The position numbers and the translations under genes are program-made. A DNA stretch of 60,000 bases from Owenia fusiformis (taxonomy: Eukaryota > Annelida > Polychaeta > Sabellida > Oweniidae), in NCBI GenBank assembly GCA_903813345.2, contig CAIIXF020000010.1, positions 29,384,828 to 29,444,827 of the forward strand. The letters run 5' to 3'. Below are positions 27,101-35,679 of the stretch, piece after piece (within the stretch, counting starts at the first letter, position 1; each line of letters begins with the position of its first letter). Below the pieces are notes generated by a model, which worked only from the letters and a program-made list of their open reading frames with translations, searched no databases and was not told the origin of the DNA.

Positions 27101-27593
27101 TGGAAATAATGTTCACACCAACGGCGCTTTGATGGCGCTTTAATGCGGCATGCAAAGCCGCTTTGCACGCCGCATTAAAGCACCATCAAAGCGCCGTTGG
27201 TGTGAACTTAGCTTATAGAACATTAATGTCTAGGCCTTTTCTCACCTCAAATATGCTTGTTATTTTCAAGTCATAATAAATCGGGTAATACACATGTGCA
27301 GTAGCAATATAGCCTATGGCAGTCCCGATCAAAATATACCATAACATAGTCCCTTGATTATATATTTCTGCGGGGAATCCGATGATAGATACAGTTGATA
27401 TGAGAGTCGCACAAACAGACAATGACACTGGAAACACCGACATGTTTCTTCCCCCAAGTAAAACTTCATCTGTAGTGCTTTGCTTCTTTCCGGTGCATCC
27501 ATAATACACTCCAATTAATAACGACCCCAACAATGCAAATCCATATACGAGCCAATCTTCCCAGCCAAATATAACCACAGTTTCTTCAGTCAT
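12116..27593 (-). CDS. SLC5 sodium-coupled monocarboxylate transporter-like protein
   Basis: Fourteen exons join in phase on the minus strand: 27246-27593, 27071-27078 (candidate), 24276-24318, 23726-23777, 23522-23589, 16281-16435, 15765-15905, 15265-15394, 14810-14898, 14362-14489, 13314-13471, 12920-13167, 12532-12644, 12116-12204; total 1770 nt, 589 residues. SLC5 hallmarks are GGRNMSVFPVSLS in TM1, GGMKAVLWAD, the NQHSVQRYL segment, SSGQNALAAV (the SLC5 STxxNAxAA region), GGPIFAMF and FPCANSWG. The family moves monocarboxylates, vitamins or iodide with Na+ across the plasma membrane; SMCT/SMVT-type is the closest fit, substrate unknown. The loop after SGCGNISNF carries several NxT/S sites. 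The C-terminal exon ends in KPMVT. Introns are laden with MITEs and reverse transcriptase relics but the exons show no lesion. The exon 12920-13167 donor (GA|GTATGA) was chosen by phase. Confidence 0.88.
16636..16935 (+). repeat. Left arm of a distant inverted repeat (with 23206-23507)
   Basis: The stretch beginning AAAGGATGATTCTCGG is repeated inversely near 23206-23507 with roughly 85 percent identity by eye, over about 270-300 bp. Shared landmarks include GGAGAACGAAGTTCATCACT and AACCACCCAACGTCGCTT. Both arms are in the same 7-kb intron of the SLC5-like gene. No coding sequence lies between them. Confidence 0.8.
18339..18395. repeat. Half-copy of the 27.1-kb palindrome element
   Basis: Contains TTTGCACGCCGCTTAAAAGC then CATCAAAGCGCCGTTGGTGT followed by GAACTTAGCTTA, matching the right arm and downstream flank of the palindrome at 27111-27207. 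The left arm is absent. It shows that this GC-rich hairpin is a dispersed repeat rather than a local rearrangement. Confidence 0.75.
18540..19350. repeat. Fold-back cluster of a 50-bp motif (four copies, both orientations)
   Basis: A motif reading GTTAATCCGGTAGCCGACAG then GCGTT..TTGCATTCGCGAATACAAGC occurs at about 18543-18592, 19121-19170 and 19296-19350, and inverted at about 18988-19036. Between 19200 and 19305, CGGATTAACATACTTTTCTA and its inverse frame a further hairpin. The MITE at 18590-18983 sits at the edge of one copy. This looks like several rounds of insertion of a palindromic MITE. Confidence 0.7.
18590..18983 (+). mobile_element. MITE, ends TAGAGTCCATTTCACTG (copy 1)
   Basis: Ends GTCCATTTCACTG and CAGTGAAATGGAC are inverse, followed inward by GCGTCAGTAAAA and TACTGACGCAATAAAACAG. 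The 0.4-kb interior is partly palindromic (ATGTACATGAATGACATTTG on one side, CAAATGTCATTCATGTAC on the other). Copy 2 at 22279-22673 has the interior in the opposite orientation. No coding capacity. Both are in the large intron of the SLC5-like gene. Confidence 0.85.
22279..22673 (-). mobile_element. MITE, ends TAGAGTCCATTTCACTG (copy 2, opposite orientation)
   Basis: Begins TAGAGTCCATTTCACTG and ends CAGTGAAATGGACTCTA. The interior is the reverse complement of the 18590-18983 copy, recognisable from the shared stretch GGCAGAGAAGCATCCA and its inverse. About 80-85 percent identity by eye between copies indicates old insertions of the same family. Confidence 0.85.
23206..23507 (-). repeat. Right arm of the inverted repeat (with 16636-16935)
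   Basis: Reverse complement of the left arm, ending ACCGAGAATCATCCTTT only 15 bp from the SLC5-like exon 23522-23589. The open frame at 23279-23473 lies within this repeat and has no counterpart in the left copy, so it is not a gene. Confidence 0.8.
24450..24996 (-). pseudogene. L1-clade reverse transcriptase relic
   Basis: Read on the minus strand, fragments in order show DQTGYIKDR, LFVAFQKAY (a degraded D-F-KAF motif), then FFKLERGV.QGDPLSGILF and QYADDLTLIL, which are ordered reverse transcriptase motifs of L1-like non-LTR retrotransposons. In-frame stops and a frameshift separate the pieces, so it is dead. It lies in the SLC5-like intron between 24318 and 27071, in the same orientation as the gene. 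No endonuclease domain or poly(A) tail was seen. Confidence 0.8.
25148..25741 (-). pseudogene. Jockey/CR1-like reverse transcriptase fragment
   Basis: A 197-residue open frame with SSPGPDGILPSLIK, LAKVTPVFKKG, NYRPISVLSVFSKLLEK, YQFGFQKFNST and LDFSKAFDTINHEIL, the N-terminal half of a CR1/Jockey-type reverse transcriptase. The YADD half is missing because the frame stops at 25148 and other sequence follows. It is a different lineage from the adjacent L1-like relic at 24450-24996. It lies in the same intron of the SLC5-like gene, on the gene's strand. Confidence 0.85.
27071..27078 (-). other. Candidate 8-nt microexon of the SLC5-like gene
   Basis: On the minus strand TTTTTGCAG, GTTTTGAG, GTAAGTC gives strong acceptor and donor consensus around eight bases. 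The preceding exon ends in phase 0 and the next (24276-24318) needs phase 2, which an 8-nt exon supplies exactly; the product reads SIFE-VLR-TVTTMAV. SLC5 relatives have about five more residues here, so a different short exon could have been missed. Confidence 0.45.
27111..27207. repeat. 97-bp near-perfect GC-rich palindrome
   Basis: Left arm GTTCACACCAACGGCGCTTT..GATGGCGCTTTAATGCGGC and right arm GCCGCATTAAAGCACCATCA..AAGCGCCGTTGGTGTGAAC are inverse with very few mismatches and a short centre near GCAAAGCCGCTTTGC. It occupies more than half of the 167-bp intron between SLC5-like exon 1 (ends 27246) and the candidate microexon. A half-copy is at 18339-18395. It is most likely a palindromic MITE. 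Confidence 0.9.
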
Positions 27594-27685
27594 AGTGCTA
27601 CCAGCTGAATAAAGGAAGCATAATAAAACTGCGTTTACACCTAGCTAGCTGAATACCCGTAATATACAAGGTGACAATAACTCAG

Positions 27686-27860
27686 AGGAGTACGAGGGTA
27701 GTTCAAAAATATGATCTCAAACAATCGATCGGTATTTTTCTCTCATTTGGTAGCCTTTCAATGACGACTGCGCAGTCAGTACGCGCATTCTAAATCCTGC
27801 TCTCGTGTTAAAGCTCTCGGTAGACGAGAATCAATATCAATTGTATATTCACAAAAAACG
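27686..27860. mobile_element. Possible single-ended mariner remnant
   Basis: TACGAGGGTAGTTCAAAAAT resembles the mariner end TACGAGGGGTGATTCAAAAG seen at 39592. No matching right end was found, and the next recognised repeat begins at 27916. Only a fragment, assigned by terminal similarity alone. Confidence 0.35.
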
Positions 27861-27915
27861 AACTATATCACTTCCCAAAATGGCTTGGGTGAGTCCCGTT
27901 GTCGTTTCTCAGCGT

Positions 27916-28100
27916 GAATACAACTCCCCTCCATAAGTTTGGCAACTTTAGCCCCCCATTAAACTACGTGTTAAAGCCTCTTTACCTTTGAATTTTTTAT
28001 TTACTTAACCTGCGATGAAAATATTTATACTATTGACAGAAACGTACCTTGACCTTATTTCCAATACCTCCAAATGTTCTCATTTTTTTCCTTATGTTTA
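27916..28100 (+). repeat. Dispersed repeat family I, copy 1
   Basis: Begins ACTCCCCTCCATAAGTTTGG and continues CAACTTTAGCCCCCCATTAA. Shared landmarks further in are AACCTGCGATGAAAATA and TATTTCCAATACCTCCAAAT. Copies at 48119-48250 and 53170-53335 keep the same order. The sharp common start suggests a transposon end, but no inverse partner was seen. Confidence 0.75.
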
Positions 28101-28169
28101 CGTATGTTTATGTTTAATTCCTTTTTTAAATTCACACAAATATACAATGCATGAGAGGGTGACACTTAA

Positions 28170-28310
28170 TGCTGTGGTCACATTTGCTCCGATTTTTACT
28201 ACGGCGCCCGGCCGATTGAGTATTGTGTTCAAAATTGTATTCAATTATGAACACAATACTCAATCGGCCGGGCGCCGGTGCTGAAAATCGGAGCATATGT
28301 GACCACGGCA
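28170..28310. mobile_element. GC-rich palindromic MITE, copy 1 (141 bp)
   Basis: Begins TGCTGTGGTCACATTTGCTC and ends GAGCATATGTGACCACGGCA. The core GGCGCCCGGCCGATTGAGTA is repeated inversely, making an almost complete hairpin with a short AT loop. It is flanked by TTAA on both sides. Related copies are at 30154-30293 and 47449-47938. No coding capacity. Confidence 0.9.
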
Positions 28311-28439
28311 TTAAAAAGTGTATATTCCCAACAAATTTTTTCAATAAAAGTTGTGTGTTGTCATACTTTGTCTTTGCATTTAACCATACACATGTTCATT
28401 TTTTAATAAAATAATTATTTTTGATACTTTTTGGAGTTT

Positions 28440-28735
28440 GTTGTCACTAAGGTATATCTTAAAATTGCAAGGATTTACGTGTTTTTGTCTTGAAGTAGAA
28501 ATAATGTATTTGGTTTTAGAAATATTTAAAGAAAGTGTATTAGTCACCAACTATTCTTCTATATTTTCAACTCTATGTTCAAAATATTATTAAGTTCATC
28601 TAAGTTTTTACCATTTATCAATAGATTAGTGTCGTCAGCAAAAAGTACAAAAATAACCCCGGAGATGATAAGTATATGCCATTTATATAAACGATAAAGA
28701 AAAGAGGACCTGATGTTGAAATAATGTAAATAAGA
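28440..28735 (-). pseudogene. CR1/Jockey-like reverse transcriptase relic (YADD region)
   Basis: On the minus strand this reads GPLFFIVYING, then VIFVLFADDTNLLINGKNLD, then LNISKTKYIISTSRQK. That is the order of reverse transcriptase palm motifs around the catalytic FADD, followed by the conserved K-T-K segment. A stop interrupts it. It is the half missing from the fragment at 25148-25741, but the order and distance show it is a separate insertion. Confidence 0.8.
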
Positions 28736-28871
28736 TCGTTTTAAATTTTAAAATATTTGATATGTCATAGTACACGGTACACATTTGCAAAAGTTGATCA
28801 ATACCACGGTGTTATAGCATGACGGGTACGACAAGGAAATTGGCAAAATTTTGCGACAACGATAACAAAAA

Positions 28872-29431
28872 TGGCGGACGGGAAAGACAGCATGTCCTCT
28901 TTTTCGCCTGTAGGCAAGATTCACAGGTAAGCTTTCCTTTTCAACTAGTTCCATTCGGTGATGCATATGTGAATGGTTATAAAGACTGAGTTCAATCTGT
29001 AAGCAGAATATAAGCTGTAAACCTACCCGGCTGAGATGTCGAAGTTCATAATTTTTAGTCCTTTTTCGTGTTTTCTCAGTATATGTGCCTCAGAGCCACT
29101 CAAAATACTAACTGTACGTAAACTGTGTATAAACAAGCCATAAAATGACAAATGCAGAACAGAAATGTGGTGAATATTGTAGATAATAAGGTTTCAATCG
29201 CTAGGTCTTTAGACGGATACGTATGTATTGCATGATTTTTTTATAAACGGCAACGAATTGAATTAGTTTTACATTAGATGTTAGTGGACGGTTACATGCA
29301 AGTTCCTGTCAATTAAAGGACGCTAGATTGATAGCTCTCTATGTGTGAACTGCCTATATTTGTTGTTTTCAGGACTCGCAAGAGACGCTCTTGCTTGAGC
29401 CTCTATAGGGCAAGGAAAAAATAGCGAAAAC
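28872..29431 (+). CDS. Small two-exon ORF inside the Transib-like element
   Basis: The ATG at 28872 opens MADGKDSMSSFSPVGKIHR, ending at a good donor (CACAG|GTAAGC, 28927/28928). A good acceptor at about 29372 (TTTTCAG|GACTCG) continues in phase as TRKRRSCLSLYRARKK and stop. That would give a basic peptide of about 35 residues of unknown function. It may be the first exon of a captured host gene joined by chance to a later acceptor. The ORF begins only 67 bp from the element's left end. Confidence is low because no family is recognised. Confidence 0.3.
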
Positions 29432-29841
29432 CAATGAAAGTTGAAATGATTGTAATGAAGAGGCACAGGAAGAAATTAATAATAACAATGAACAGGCGAT
29501 AGTTAAATCTTTCACCGCAACTTGAACAGATGCACTTTTTTTGGCACAGAACTCACAAACGAAATCTTTTGATGACTTTTTACAAACTTTCAAATAGCGT
29601 GTTAGACTCCCAGTGGTCGCGAATGCTTTATCGCATTGTGTTCATTATGTGGCTTTTCCCCACTGTGTACAAGTGCGTGTCTTTCCATATCTATTTTCCT
29701 CGAAAATCCTTTGGCAGAAATTTCACATACAAACTTTGGCTGTCCTAAATGAATTTGCAATTTATGCAATTTCAATCCGTTTTTTGCTGTGTATGACTTC
29801 AGGCACACGTCGCACTGGAACTGAAATTACAAACACAAATC
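29369..29841 (-). pseudogene. C2H2 zinc-finger gene fragment captured in the element
   Basis: On the minus strand, after an acceptor near 29842, the frame reads FQCDVCLKSYTAKNGLKLHK with a full C2H2 finger (C-x2-C, H-x4-H). A second finger, FVCEISAKGFSRKIDMERHA, has lost its second cysteine. A linker HSGEKPH follows. Further downstream in another frame is KDFVCEFCAKK, the start of one more finger. The repeated finger-plus-linker order is that of nuclear DNA-binding C2H2 proteins. Lost cysteines and frame breaks show a pseudogene. It lies wholly inside the Transib-like element, so it has probably been transduced from a host gene. Confidence 0.7.
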
Positions 29842-30153
29842 ATATTCAGCTGTTTATGGCACCATCTTCATAATACGATTTCATCAATTATAGCTTACAA
29901 AACTCAAATCCGGTTGAAAAACATTTCAATTTTGGATCACAAGCGATATGAAATGAATCGGTGTTACATAATTGAACGAGGTTCGCGTAACTGTCAATTT
30001 GGATTTTTGGCGTATCCGCAAATTCAAAATACATTATTATGGCTTGAGTAGAACATATTAAGTGGTTTACAATGCTTAATAGGCTTTGTATGATCGTATG
30101 TAGGTTACATTTATATACACCAAAGTTGTTGCGCAATGCAGAGCATGCCCTAA

Positions 30154-30293
30154 TGCCTTGGTCACATAGGCTCCGATTTTCACTACGGCGCCCGGCCGAT
30201 TGAGTATTTTGTTCAACATTGAATACAATATTGAACAAAACACTCAATCGGCCGGGCGCCGGCCGATGGATCGGAGCATATGTGACCCAGGCA
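30154..30293. mobile_element. GC-rich palindromic MITE, copy 2 (140 bp)
   Basis: Begins TGCCTTGGTCACATAGGCTC and ends GAGCATATGTGACCCAGGCA. It has the same GGCGCCCGGCCGATTGAGTA core in both orientations as copy 1. Flanking bases are TAA on the left and TTA on the right. It is nested in the Transib-like element, so it inserted after that element formed. Confidence 0.9.
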
Positions 30294-31710
30294 TTACGAG
30301 GAAAAGAAACAAATTACTAAATTTTATGAAGTTTTGAATTTCAAACTCGACAGTTTTTCGCTTATTTCATGTTATCCATGGGCGTCGATTTGCAAAGACT
30401 ACGTTCAAAATAAACATTACTGAATGCATCACCGAATGCGACCCTTTCATAAATCGTTCATGCTTTTATTGATACGCAGAAAATAATGCACCTACCTTAG
30501 CTTTTTGTGGCCATTTTATTGGATAAATCAGTGATCGTACATGTAGTCGACTAACCTCGTTTTCAGAGATGGCGTATCCGCCATGCTATAACACCGTGAA
30601 TACAGGGTACAAGGAATGTAAATTGTTCAATAGTACAGGGAGCAAGAAAGTAAGCTGATTATACAGACATAGTATCGAGGGTTTCAAGCAAAAAAGTACT
30701 AAGTGCACTTTTTGCCAAAATTGAGATATTGTATCTGGGACAATGATTTAATACCCCTCTATCATCCTACCAAAGGTTATATTGAAATCTGTTATATAAC
30801 TTTGTATATGTCTAATACAAATAAGTACTAAGTGATTATTGTGGAAAATGTTACATGCAAAAAAGTATTAAGTGCATAATGCTCATGCAAAAATACTAAC
30901 TGCATTTTGTTACGTTTTTGCATGATTTGCCATTTCAAAAGTATAGTTTTGTTGTACTTCATAATAGTGCTTTTTGCATTACTGGTCATATTTGATTGTA
31001 ATGACCATATTATCCATCTTTAAATAGGAATCAGAAGATAACTGTAAGAATTTCTTCAATTTGCATTTGAATAAGTATTCTGAATTGTCATTATCTATTG
31101 ATATTATACAAAGATTAGGTTTAACAATGGTCTGTCCTGTTAATCTAATGAGGCAAAACAGAGGATTAGTTTATGGCTTGAAGTTTTTTTTACATAGGCA
31201 CATGCTATATTTGGATCTGAAAGAACTGCATGATACTGATTTTCCTGTCTGTTAATGGTAAGTTTTCTTTTTTCCTTTAAAATCTTTCAAATTGATTTAT
31301 ATACTTACTTAATGTCTGCTAGTAATCAAACTATTTTTAGGAATTTTTGTTGTATTTAATTTGATTCAGACATCGCTAAAGATGAGAAATTTTGTAATTT
31401 TTTTATAGTACCTTTTTGCAGACAAGATATAAAATGATTCTGTCATAACTCAAAACATTAAGTTTCACTTATATGAAACATATTTACGTTAATTTATTTG
31501 TTATATCTAACTTTGTAATTTAATTATAGAGTATAGAATTAAAAACTATATATATAATTCATTTAAAACAATATTTACTAAAGAATGAAAATAGTATATT
31601 TTTGCATGCCGAAAGCTAACATGTACCAATTATCTAGATTTTACTTGTGTCGCGATAAATTTTCTTAATATTTTGAATAAAAAACAACTTATTTCATCTC
31701 CAGGTGAAAT

Positions 31711-32216
31711 ATGGCAAGTGAGAGTGAATGGGAAATTGACATTGGGGATGTTTGTTGGATAATCTATTTATCCCAGAAATACCATTATCCAATGTTGTCA
31801 CAATGACACTCCATCACACCCTGATCTGCCCACACGAGAAGGTTCAATAAGATATGAAACTAGACAGACTAGACAAGTGAAAAAGATAAAGTACAAGTCA
31901 GAAGGTTTTGATACTTCTGATGACGAACTCCTGATGAAAACAGCAAGATAGAACGACTTGGATTTGGAACCACTAGCCACACTTTTGGATTCTGATTTAT
32001 CAGAAGGATCAGAGTACAGGGCAGATATATCTGAAACATCAATGTCAGATCCTATATCTTCTGATGAAAATGAAAATATACGCATGTCAAAAAGTCAAAG
32101 AAAGAAAAGAGAGCATAAAATCTCAACACCAAACAAATCAAAAAGTCTAGAATATGTAATAAAAAACCGTAAAAAAGGTTTGGAACCACAAGAAGACCAA
32201 AGCAAAACTGTAATGC
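31711..32216 (+). pseudogene. Acidic N-terminal region of the transposon protein
   Basis: Starts ATGGCAAGTGAGAGTGAATG (MASESEWEID). Frame changes follow, but coding character is clear: REGSIRYETRQTRQVKKIKY, then SEGFDTSDDELL, a stop near 31949, then LDLEPLATLLDSDLSEGSEY and SMSDPISSDENENI followed by lysine-rich SKSQRKKREHK. Acidic and basic low-complexity stretches look like an N-terminal regulatory region. It runs toward the OTU domain starting at about 32221, which is the next frame. No known domain. Confidence 0.5.
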
Positions 32217-32220
32217 TGAT

Positions 32221-33057
32221 ATGGAGAAAGCTATAATGATAAACGGAGATGAGGCTAGGAAAAATGCTGTTGTAAAAGCACACAGTAAAAAGATGGATGC
32301 TCTCTTGAGAAGCAATGGCCAGATATTAGCTAAGGTGCCTGGAGATGGCAATTGCTTTTTTCATGCTGCAGGTATTATTGTTGGTCAACCTGCTGACCAA
32401 TTGAAAGAACAAGTGATAGAGCACCTAATAGCAGAGCAGGATGAATATAAGAATTTCCTTGTTTTGGACAAACCGTATCAAGAACATATCAAAAGCCTAA
32501 GGGATTCTTGGACAGCAAATGCAGGAGATTTGGTGCTACTTGCATTGGCCAATCTATATAAGCAAGCATTCACAGTCTATACAACCAAGTCTGATCAGCC
32601 TATTCAATACATTCAACCAACAATTGAAAGTAACTATGTTGAGAAACAAACTGGACTCTCAACTGAACCAGAACTTAGCTTGATATACTTAGCTATACCG
32701 GGGCACGAGCACTACGACATATGCATGCCCATATCTCAAAATAATCCGCCTGAAATGGAACCAACTTCATGTAATCCCAAACACCAAGAATCCCCAAACA
32801 AAGTCGACCTAAATGAAACAAATCAGACACCTGAAATGGAACCAACTTCATGTAATCCCAAACACCAAGAATCCCCAAACAGAGTTGATCTAAATGAAAC
32901 AAATCAACCACCTGAAATGGAACCAACTTCGTATAATCCCAAACACCAAGAACCTCCAAACAGAGTTAATCTAAATGAAACAAATCAACTGCCAGAAATG
33001 GAATCAACTTCGTGTAATCCCAAAAACACCAAGAACCTCCACACAGAGTTGATATAA
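32221..33057 (+). pseudogene. OTU-family cysteine protease domain of the transposon
   Basis: The 278-residue frame has the OTU signature GDGNCFFHAAG (D42, C45), then WTANAGDLVLLALANLY and, at the C-terminal side, GHEHYDI with the catalytic histidine candidate (H164). OTU proteases cleave ubiquitin or ubiquitin-like chains. Here the domain sits inside a DNA transposon, where it may have protected the transposase or processed it. After residue about 176 come 27-residue repeats (PEMEPTSCNPKHQESPN...). The frame is lost near 33020 by a two-base insertion in the fourth repeat copy. The catalytic dyad is intact, so the domain could still be functional if expressed. Confidence 0.8.
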
Positions 33058-33153
33058 ATGAAACAAATCAACCGCCGAAATGGAATCAACTTCCTGTAAT
33101 CCCAAACACCAAGAACCTCCAAACAGAGTTGATATAAATGAAACAAATACAGA
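32749..33153 (+). repeat. 81-bp tandem coding repeat (five copies)
   Basis: Begins CCTGAAATGGAACCAACTTC and repeats every 81 bp, encoding 27 residues rich in P, N and E with the core NPKHQE. Copies 4 and 5 diverge and contain the frameshift (CCCAAAAACACC in place of CCCAAACACC). It links the OTU domain to the putative transposase region. Confidence 0.9.
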
Positions 33154-35679
33154 TGTGATTGGTGACCATGCTATAGATGACAACAGTTCAGCTTATGAAA
33201 ACGAGCATGATCCATGGATCGATAACTCAATTGATGATGAAGGTTTAATGAATGATGATGGCATAATTCAAGATGAAGAAGGGCAAAATCTATCAATCAA
33301 TGTTACACCTCGAAAAACTGCAAACTACAAGAGTCCCAAGAAGAAAACGCTTATCCGAGCAAGGGTACAATCTCAGCCTGAAACATGGAAGAGGAATACA
33401 AATAAAGCAAATATATTAGCAGGGAAGGAATATATGTTAACCATCTTGGCAAAACTATCAAGGCCCGGCAAGTCAGAGATGTTGATTGCACCAACTGTCG
33501 ATTCAACTGTAATGAAAAAATCAGTTTGGAACAGAGAGAGGATATATTTGCAGAGTTCAGGGACATGAAATTAGACAGCAGACAAAAAGATTATCTTTGC
33601 TTGTTGGTAACTGACAACAAACCAATTAGATGTAAACCAGAATCAAAGAGAAGTACTTCAAGAGAATACAGGTTATATGATGAAAACAACATAGCACGCA
33701 GTGTATGTAAGAAAATGTTCCTTGCTACATTTGATGTCTCTCAGACAATGATTACTAATATCATGAAAAGTAAAAAGTGTGGGAAATATGTTGGGCAGGA
33801 GAAGAGAGGCAAAGCGGAGGCTGCAATAGAACTCCTGAACCTATAATCAATGATGTGAAGAAACACATAGAGTCCTTTCCAAGGTTAGCCTCGCATTATT
33901 CAAGAAAGGACTCAAATAAAGAATATCTGGAGATTGGCTTAAATATTAGAAAAATGCATGAACTCTATGTTGAACAATGCAAACAATATCACAAGCCAAC
34001 TATAAATGAACGTATGTACAGAAGAATATTTACCCAAAACTATAACATCTCGTTTTTCAAGCCTAAGAAAGATCAATGTCTGACATGTTCGAAATTTGAA
34101 GAAAGTTGTAAACATCCTGGTCCAGACAATGCAGATATAAAACTTAGATACATTAAAGGGTTCCGATAAGCTTCCCGTATAAAAACAATATGGCGGATCC
34201 TGGATCAGTCCATTTTTAAGAAATAAGGGGAGTTCTGTAAAATCCAGTTTAAATTGTCTTTGAGATAAAGTAATCCGTTTATAATGATTTTGAAAACATT
34301 ATCCATAGAGTGATTGCGTTCAAAGAATATGTACAACAGCCAATATAAATCCTTGTATTAGAACTGCTTTGTTTCATTTGTAGGATATTTCATATGCCAA
34401 GCTGTGTGCTATTACGTTATGGGGAAATTTAGATGTCAATTTTTCCTTATTATACACAAATAGAAGATCATGAAACTTCACCCATAAATGTGGAATTGAT
34501 TAGTCAAAATAAAAATCACCCTTTTATAAATGTGTGACGATCTATAATATACTTATGCTATATAACATTTAGAGGTGTTGATACAACGACGATCGAGCCT
34601 GTGAACCCTTGAGTATTATTCCAGGATCGGGCCTTTTATACTAAACGGTGAGCAACACCAGAAACGAGCGTTTGATTTGCTAAACGATATGTGTCACCTT
34701 TTAAACATAACCAAGATAAAGAAAGAGCAAGACAAGAGAAAGAAAATGACAAGAGAACTGCGATAAACAGCAAAGCGCACCATTGTGTAACCTTTGATAT
34801 GGAGGCAGTGCTTGCCACCCCTTGTGGGAGAGTTTCTGAACTCTTTTATAAACGAAAACTTGCAACATACAATTTATCAGTGTACTCTTTGGGTGATAAA
34901 AGAGGAACTTGTTACGTTTGGGACGAGACCAACGGACAGAGAGGATCGAATGAGATCGCGACTGGACTAACACAATACATTAAAGGACTGCCACCATCAG
35001 TTACCATTCTAACAACATATTCCGACACATGCGGAGGACAGAATAAACACCAGTTTGTTGCCTTGGCCTTCTACCATGCAGTTCATTCTGGAGGCAATCC
35101 AAGGATTCAAAGAGTGGACCAGAAGATCCTGGAGAGTGGCCATACCCAAATGGAGTGTGACTACATGCACAGTGCCATTGAAGGTGCAAAGAAGGCAACA
35201 TCAGTCTATGTCCCAAGTAACTGGGACATAGTTATTAGAATGACCAGGAGAAATAAACCATACTCAGTTATTCCCCTCAAGTTTACTGACTTCACAAACT
35301 TCAAATCTCTGAAAAAGATATACCCAAACACTAAAACAGACACAACAGGGAAGGCTGTATCATGGCGGCAGATAAAATGAATCCGCTACTGCAAACAGAA
35401 ACCAGACTCACTACAGCTTAAATATAGCTTCGATTGCCCTTTACAAAGACCACCAAGGGGCGTCAGCCTAGTAACGACCAAGACATCCCATATGCGTACC
35501 AAGAAAAACTCCCTATAACAAAGACCAAAAAGGATGACCTTTTATCACTATGCAGAAGTGATGTGATTCCAACAGATCACCATGCCTATTACCACAGTCT
35601 AAATGTTAAGCCAGCTGGCATGAAGGATAGACTCCCCGTACCCCATCCAGATGGTAGTGACTATGACACAGACAAATAG
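33080..35679 (+). pseudogene. DUF7869-like putative transposase (broken)
   Basis: In order: CTNCRFNCNEKISLEQREDI (cysteine-rich), LDSRQKDYL, SVCKKMFLATFDVSQTMI, VKKHIESFPRLASHYSRKDS, NISFFKPKKDQCLTCSK, then FDMEAVLATP, YSDTCGGQNKHQFVALAF, SGHTQMECDYMHSAIE, SNWDIVIRMTRRN and a C-terminal LPITKTKKDDLLSL. From memory this arrangement is that of metazoan proteins annotated as DUF7869. The D-x-E, SD and H..E positions could be an RNase H-type DDE triad, which is inference. Lesions: frame changes near 33432, 33830 and 35425, TGA in place of an expected Trp codon at 35378, and the MITE at 34157-34700. It follows the OTU region and probably formed one protein with it. Confidence 0.75.
34157..34700. 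mobile_element. TTAA-flanked MITE disrupting the transposase
   Basis: Flanked by TTAA at 34153-34156 and 34701-34704. Ends are AGGGTTCCGATAAG and, inversely, AAGGTGACACATATCG, only partly similar; inner inverted similarity includes GTATAAAA..GGATCCTGGA and its counterpart TCCAGGATC..TTTTATAC. Removing it with one TTAA restores the frame across the junction as RYIKHNQDKERA, so borders are exact. TTAA duplication points to piggyBac or Kolobok mobilisation. Confidence 0.85.

Larger units (their letters stand above)
28805..30598. mobile_element. Transib/RAG-like TIR element (5-bp duplication AATAC)
   Basis: Begins CACGGTGTTATAGCATG and ends with its exact inverse CATGCTATAACACCGTG. It is flanked by direct repeats AATAC (28800-28804 and 30599-30603). 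The uninterrupted site is preserved in element X copy B (GATCAATACAGGG near 39174-39186), so both borders are secure. A 5-bp duplication and a CACNRTG-type heptamer are hallmarks of Transib and RAG-like transposons. No RAG1-like transposase is present, so the 1794-bp element is non-autonomous. It contains a small ATG exon, a zinc-finger gene fragment on the other strand and a nested GC-rich MITE (30154-30293). Confidence 0.8.

Noticed and set aside
25148-28735. One long CR1-like element split by insertion
   Set aside because: The YADD half (28440-28735) lies upstream of the N-terminal half on the same strand, so the order is wrong for a single interrupted copy.
32693-32959. Minus-strand repeat-containing open frame
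   Set aside because: Reverse shadow of the 81-bp coding repeat; the plus frame continues from the OTU domain.
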